The notes under the pieces are model-generated. The model was not told the origin of the DNA, did no database searches, and saw only the letters and a list, made by a program, of their open reading frames with translations. The translations under genes were made by a program, and so were the position numbers. This document shows, piece by piece, positions 61,833 to 64,000 of a DNA stretch of 64,000 bases. This stretch comes from Podocnemis expansa. Its lineage: Eukaryota > Chordata > Testudines > Podocnemididae. Positions within the stretch are counted from its first letter, which is position 1; every line of letters starts with the position of its first letter. The stretch is taken from the NCBI GenBank assembly GCA_007922195.1, contig ML682008.1, positions 11,124,851 to 11,188,850 on the forward strand, written 5' to 3'.

Positions 61833-62455
61833 AAATATCTAGGCCAAGAAACTGGATGAGGTATGCCCTTATTGCCAAGAAGACTAAATGCATGTTGAAC
61901 AGCATTAGTAGAAGCACTACCAGCAGATTGAGGGAAGTGTTTATTCCCCTCTCTTCAGCATTAGTGAGGCCCCATTTGGCGTACTGTGTAGTTTTGGGCT
62001 CCCAGTACAGAAAGGATGTGGACGAACTAGAGAGAGTCCACCAAAGACCAAAACAAATGATTAGGAGATTGGAGCTTGTATGGAGAGGCTGAAGGAAACA
62101 GTTTTAGTTAGTCTACAGAAGAGAAGAGTGAGGGGGGATTTGATAGCGGCCTTCAGTTGCCAGAAGGGAGGCTCCAGGGACAACAGAGTTAGACTGTTCT
62201 TGGTGGTGGCAGATGACAGGACAAGGATCGATGTTCTCAAGTTGCAGTGCGGGAGGTGTAGGCTGGCATTTAGGAAAAATCTTTTTCAGTAGGAGGTTGG
62301 TTAAGCATTGCAATATACTAATTGGGGAGGGGTGTAATCTCCATCTTTAGAGGTTTTTAAGGCCTGGCTTGACAAAGCCATGGCTGGGATGGTTTAGTTG
62401 GAAGCTAGATAACTTCCTAAAGTCTCTTCCAACCCTTATCTTCCATGATTCTATG
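61833..62455 (+). mobile_element. CR1 LINE 3' fragment
   Basis: Translation gives [20 protein letters not shown], a CR1 signature, then ERVHQRPKQMIRRLE, a frameshift, and SLQKRRVRGDLIAAFSCQKG. The end carries GGTTTTTAAGGCCTGGCTTG and CCATGATTCTATGA, the CR1 terminus. It is decayed. Confidence 0.9.
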
Positions 62456-63351
62456 ACCTGAAATAATTTAATTCACTGACTACAGTTAATCCTTCTGTTT
62501 AATAAATTAATTGTAAATGCGAAACATTTTGTGACAAGAGAAGTTTATATATTCAAAACTTAAGGTTTTTTGTTTTTTTTTTAAATAAAAATAACCTTTA
62601 TATGCTATTTTGGGTGTTTGTTTAAACACCTGTTACCAACTCCTGACAAATCTGCAGCAAAAAGTTATCTAGTAAATAAGCAATAAATCATTCACCACTT
62701 TCTAACAAATCAATAAAAAAAATTTAAATAAATGTACACAACTATAGCATACCTGTGATGTTCCCCTCCCACCATCTGGTCTGGTGTGCTGCTATGACCC
62801 ACTGTTCTCCGCTCCTGAACCCCGATCCACCTCGCTATGCTAGGTGACTGATCACTCCTGATTCAGTCCACAACAGGTAGTGAGCACGTGCCTTCCAGTC
62901 ACTTAATGGATGATTCTGCAGTGAGTACTCCCAGCCCCAAGATACCACACCAGGAACTACTGTCCTACAGGAATCAGGACCCTTCTTCAATTGCTATAGT
63001 CCTACAGATACTCGTTCACTTATCAATGAAATGAGAATGCTCAGCTCTACTCATTCACACCCACTGAAGTCCACACAGCTTTAGACAAACCAAACTCTAG
63101 TTTATTGATTAGAACATGATTTTAAGTACGTATATAGCAAATCATGCACAATCATTTAATAAAGGAGCCAGGAGTTACCACAACTGAATAAAAGACACAA
63201 GATGCATGCTAACTACCGTCACTGTCCAAGATTACTCAAAGATCTGGCTAAATGACTGTTTAACAGCCAGCCTCTGCCTACCCCTACGCAGGCCCCAATC
63301 TTTCTTGTAGATGTTTCAAGATGGAGAGTCTTTGGCAAAAAGCCTCTAGCC

Positions 63352-63744
63352 CAGGCATGTGCAACCTGTGGCTCTGGAGCCACATGCGACTCTTTGGCTG
63401 TTTGCCTGCAGCTCTGGGCTACCAGGCTCCAGATCCCTCCCACCTCTGCCACTAGTAAACCCTGTGGGCAGTCTGCTCCCAGCTCTGGCCCCCACCCTGC
63501 TACCAGGGGACCCTGCAGGTGGCCCATAGCAGGCTCAAGCTCACCCCTGCCACCAAGGACTCCGCAGAGGACCTGCTCCTGGCTCCAGTGCCCGCCCCCC
63601 AACCAAAGGACCCTGCAGCAGCCCCCTGGCACCAGCTCCTCCCACCTCCTACCACAAGGTTACACCCACTGTAGCTCTTAAATAAAGTTCATTATTGAAG
63701 GAATTTTTGAAAATGTCTCTTATCTTTTGGGCTGCTGAGCCCTG
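63352..63744. mobile_element. hAT-type element, 7/8 TSD
   Basis: Starts CAGGCATGTGCAACCTGTGG and ends GGGCTGCTGAGCCCTG. Flanks are CTCTAGCC (63344-63351) and CCCTAGCC (63745-63752), matching at 7 of 8. The GAGCCACATGCGACTCTTTG motif links it to the elements at 2341 and 6028. The GC-rich interior produces incidental open frames. Confidence 0.78.
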
Positions 63745-64000
63745 CCCTAGCCATTTAAAGTATCTCTATTTGCTTTTTCAAAACCCCTTCACCCTCCTCT
63801 CAGGTGAGCACCTTTATTCAGAAAGGGCGAGTCACCTCCCCTCCAGCCCAGCACGTTGCCAGTGAGCCATCATTGCCCCCCATTCCCACTTCCAGCTACA
63901 TGTTATCTTCTCTACATAAATGCCTGCAATTCTGATTGGGAAACAGCTCTGACTGTCTCCATGCTGCTGGAAGACAACTCTGATTGTCCTGCTCCCCCCT

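Larger units (their letters stand above)
61547..64000 (-). other. ORC5 intron upstream of the LPHVFV exon (incomplete)
   Basis: Holds a CR1 fragment (61833-62455) and a hAT-type element (63352-63744). No match to the expected upstream exon (GHTASGKT Walker A) was seen, so exons 1-2 lie beyond the window. 62480-63340 shows nothing specific. Confidence 0.8.

Overview
This is a non-coding-rich vertebrate nuclear window, most likely from a turtle. The evidence is AT-rich introns with GT-AG junctions, many CR1 LINE fragments on both strands, numerous short hAT-type DNA elements with 8-bp target duplications, a MIR-like SINE, and a tRNA-like SINE with a CR1-type 3' tail, an architecture known from tortoise Pol III/SINEs. 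A crocodilian is the main alternative. No bacterial-type genes, CRISPR arrays or rRNA/tRNA genes were seen.

The only gene I can support is ORC5 (origin recognition complex subunit 5), on the minus strand. Ten consecutive internal coding exons lie between 61546 and 27367. Joined, they give 975 bp (325 codons) that start and end in phase 0, with compatible phase at every junction and no internal stop. By the human protein as I remember it (435 aa, 14 exons), these correspond to exons 3-12, about residues 56-383. Exons 1-2 (N-terminus and Walker A) should lie beyond 64000. The last two exons (about 52 residues) were not found below 27367 and probably lie beyond position 1. The window is therefore essentially one gene interior, and everything else sits in its introns.

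Layout, low to high coordinates. 1-27366 is the large intron after the TSNHLL exon; it holds a CR1 fragment, six hAT-type elements, a 1.2-kb hAT-like element with a GC-rich repetitive core, a hairpin, five copies of a turtle/crocodilian interspersed element and a possible LTR. 27478-38288 is a 10.8-kb intron with MIR, a possible Penelope-like remnant, CR1, the tRNA-like SINE, a (CA)23 tract and an LTR-like block. From 38289 to 61546 the other nine exons alternate with introns of 0.85-5.2 kb. The notable contents there are a CR1 ORF2 interrupted by a further insertion that itself contains a hAT element (42.7-45.1 kb), an LTR-like block (47.8-48.4 kb) and a 1.4-kb CR1 reverse-transcriptase fragment (53.5-54.9 kb). 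Above 61546 the intron has another CR1 and a hAT-type element.

I found no convincing new biological system. The most useful observations are the phase-verified ORC5 exon chain, a tandem GTAAGTAAGT splice donor, a repeat abutting a splice donor, and a set of DNA elements with intact target-site duplications.
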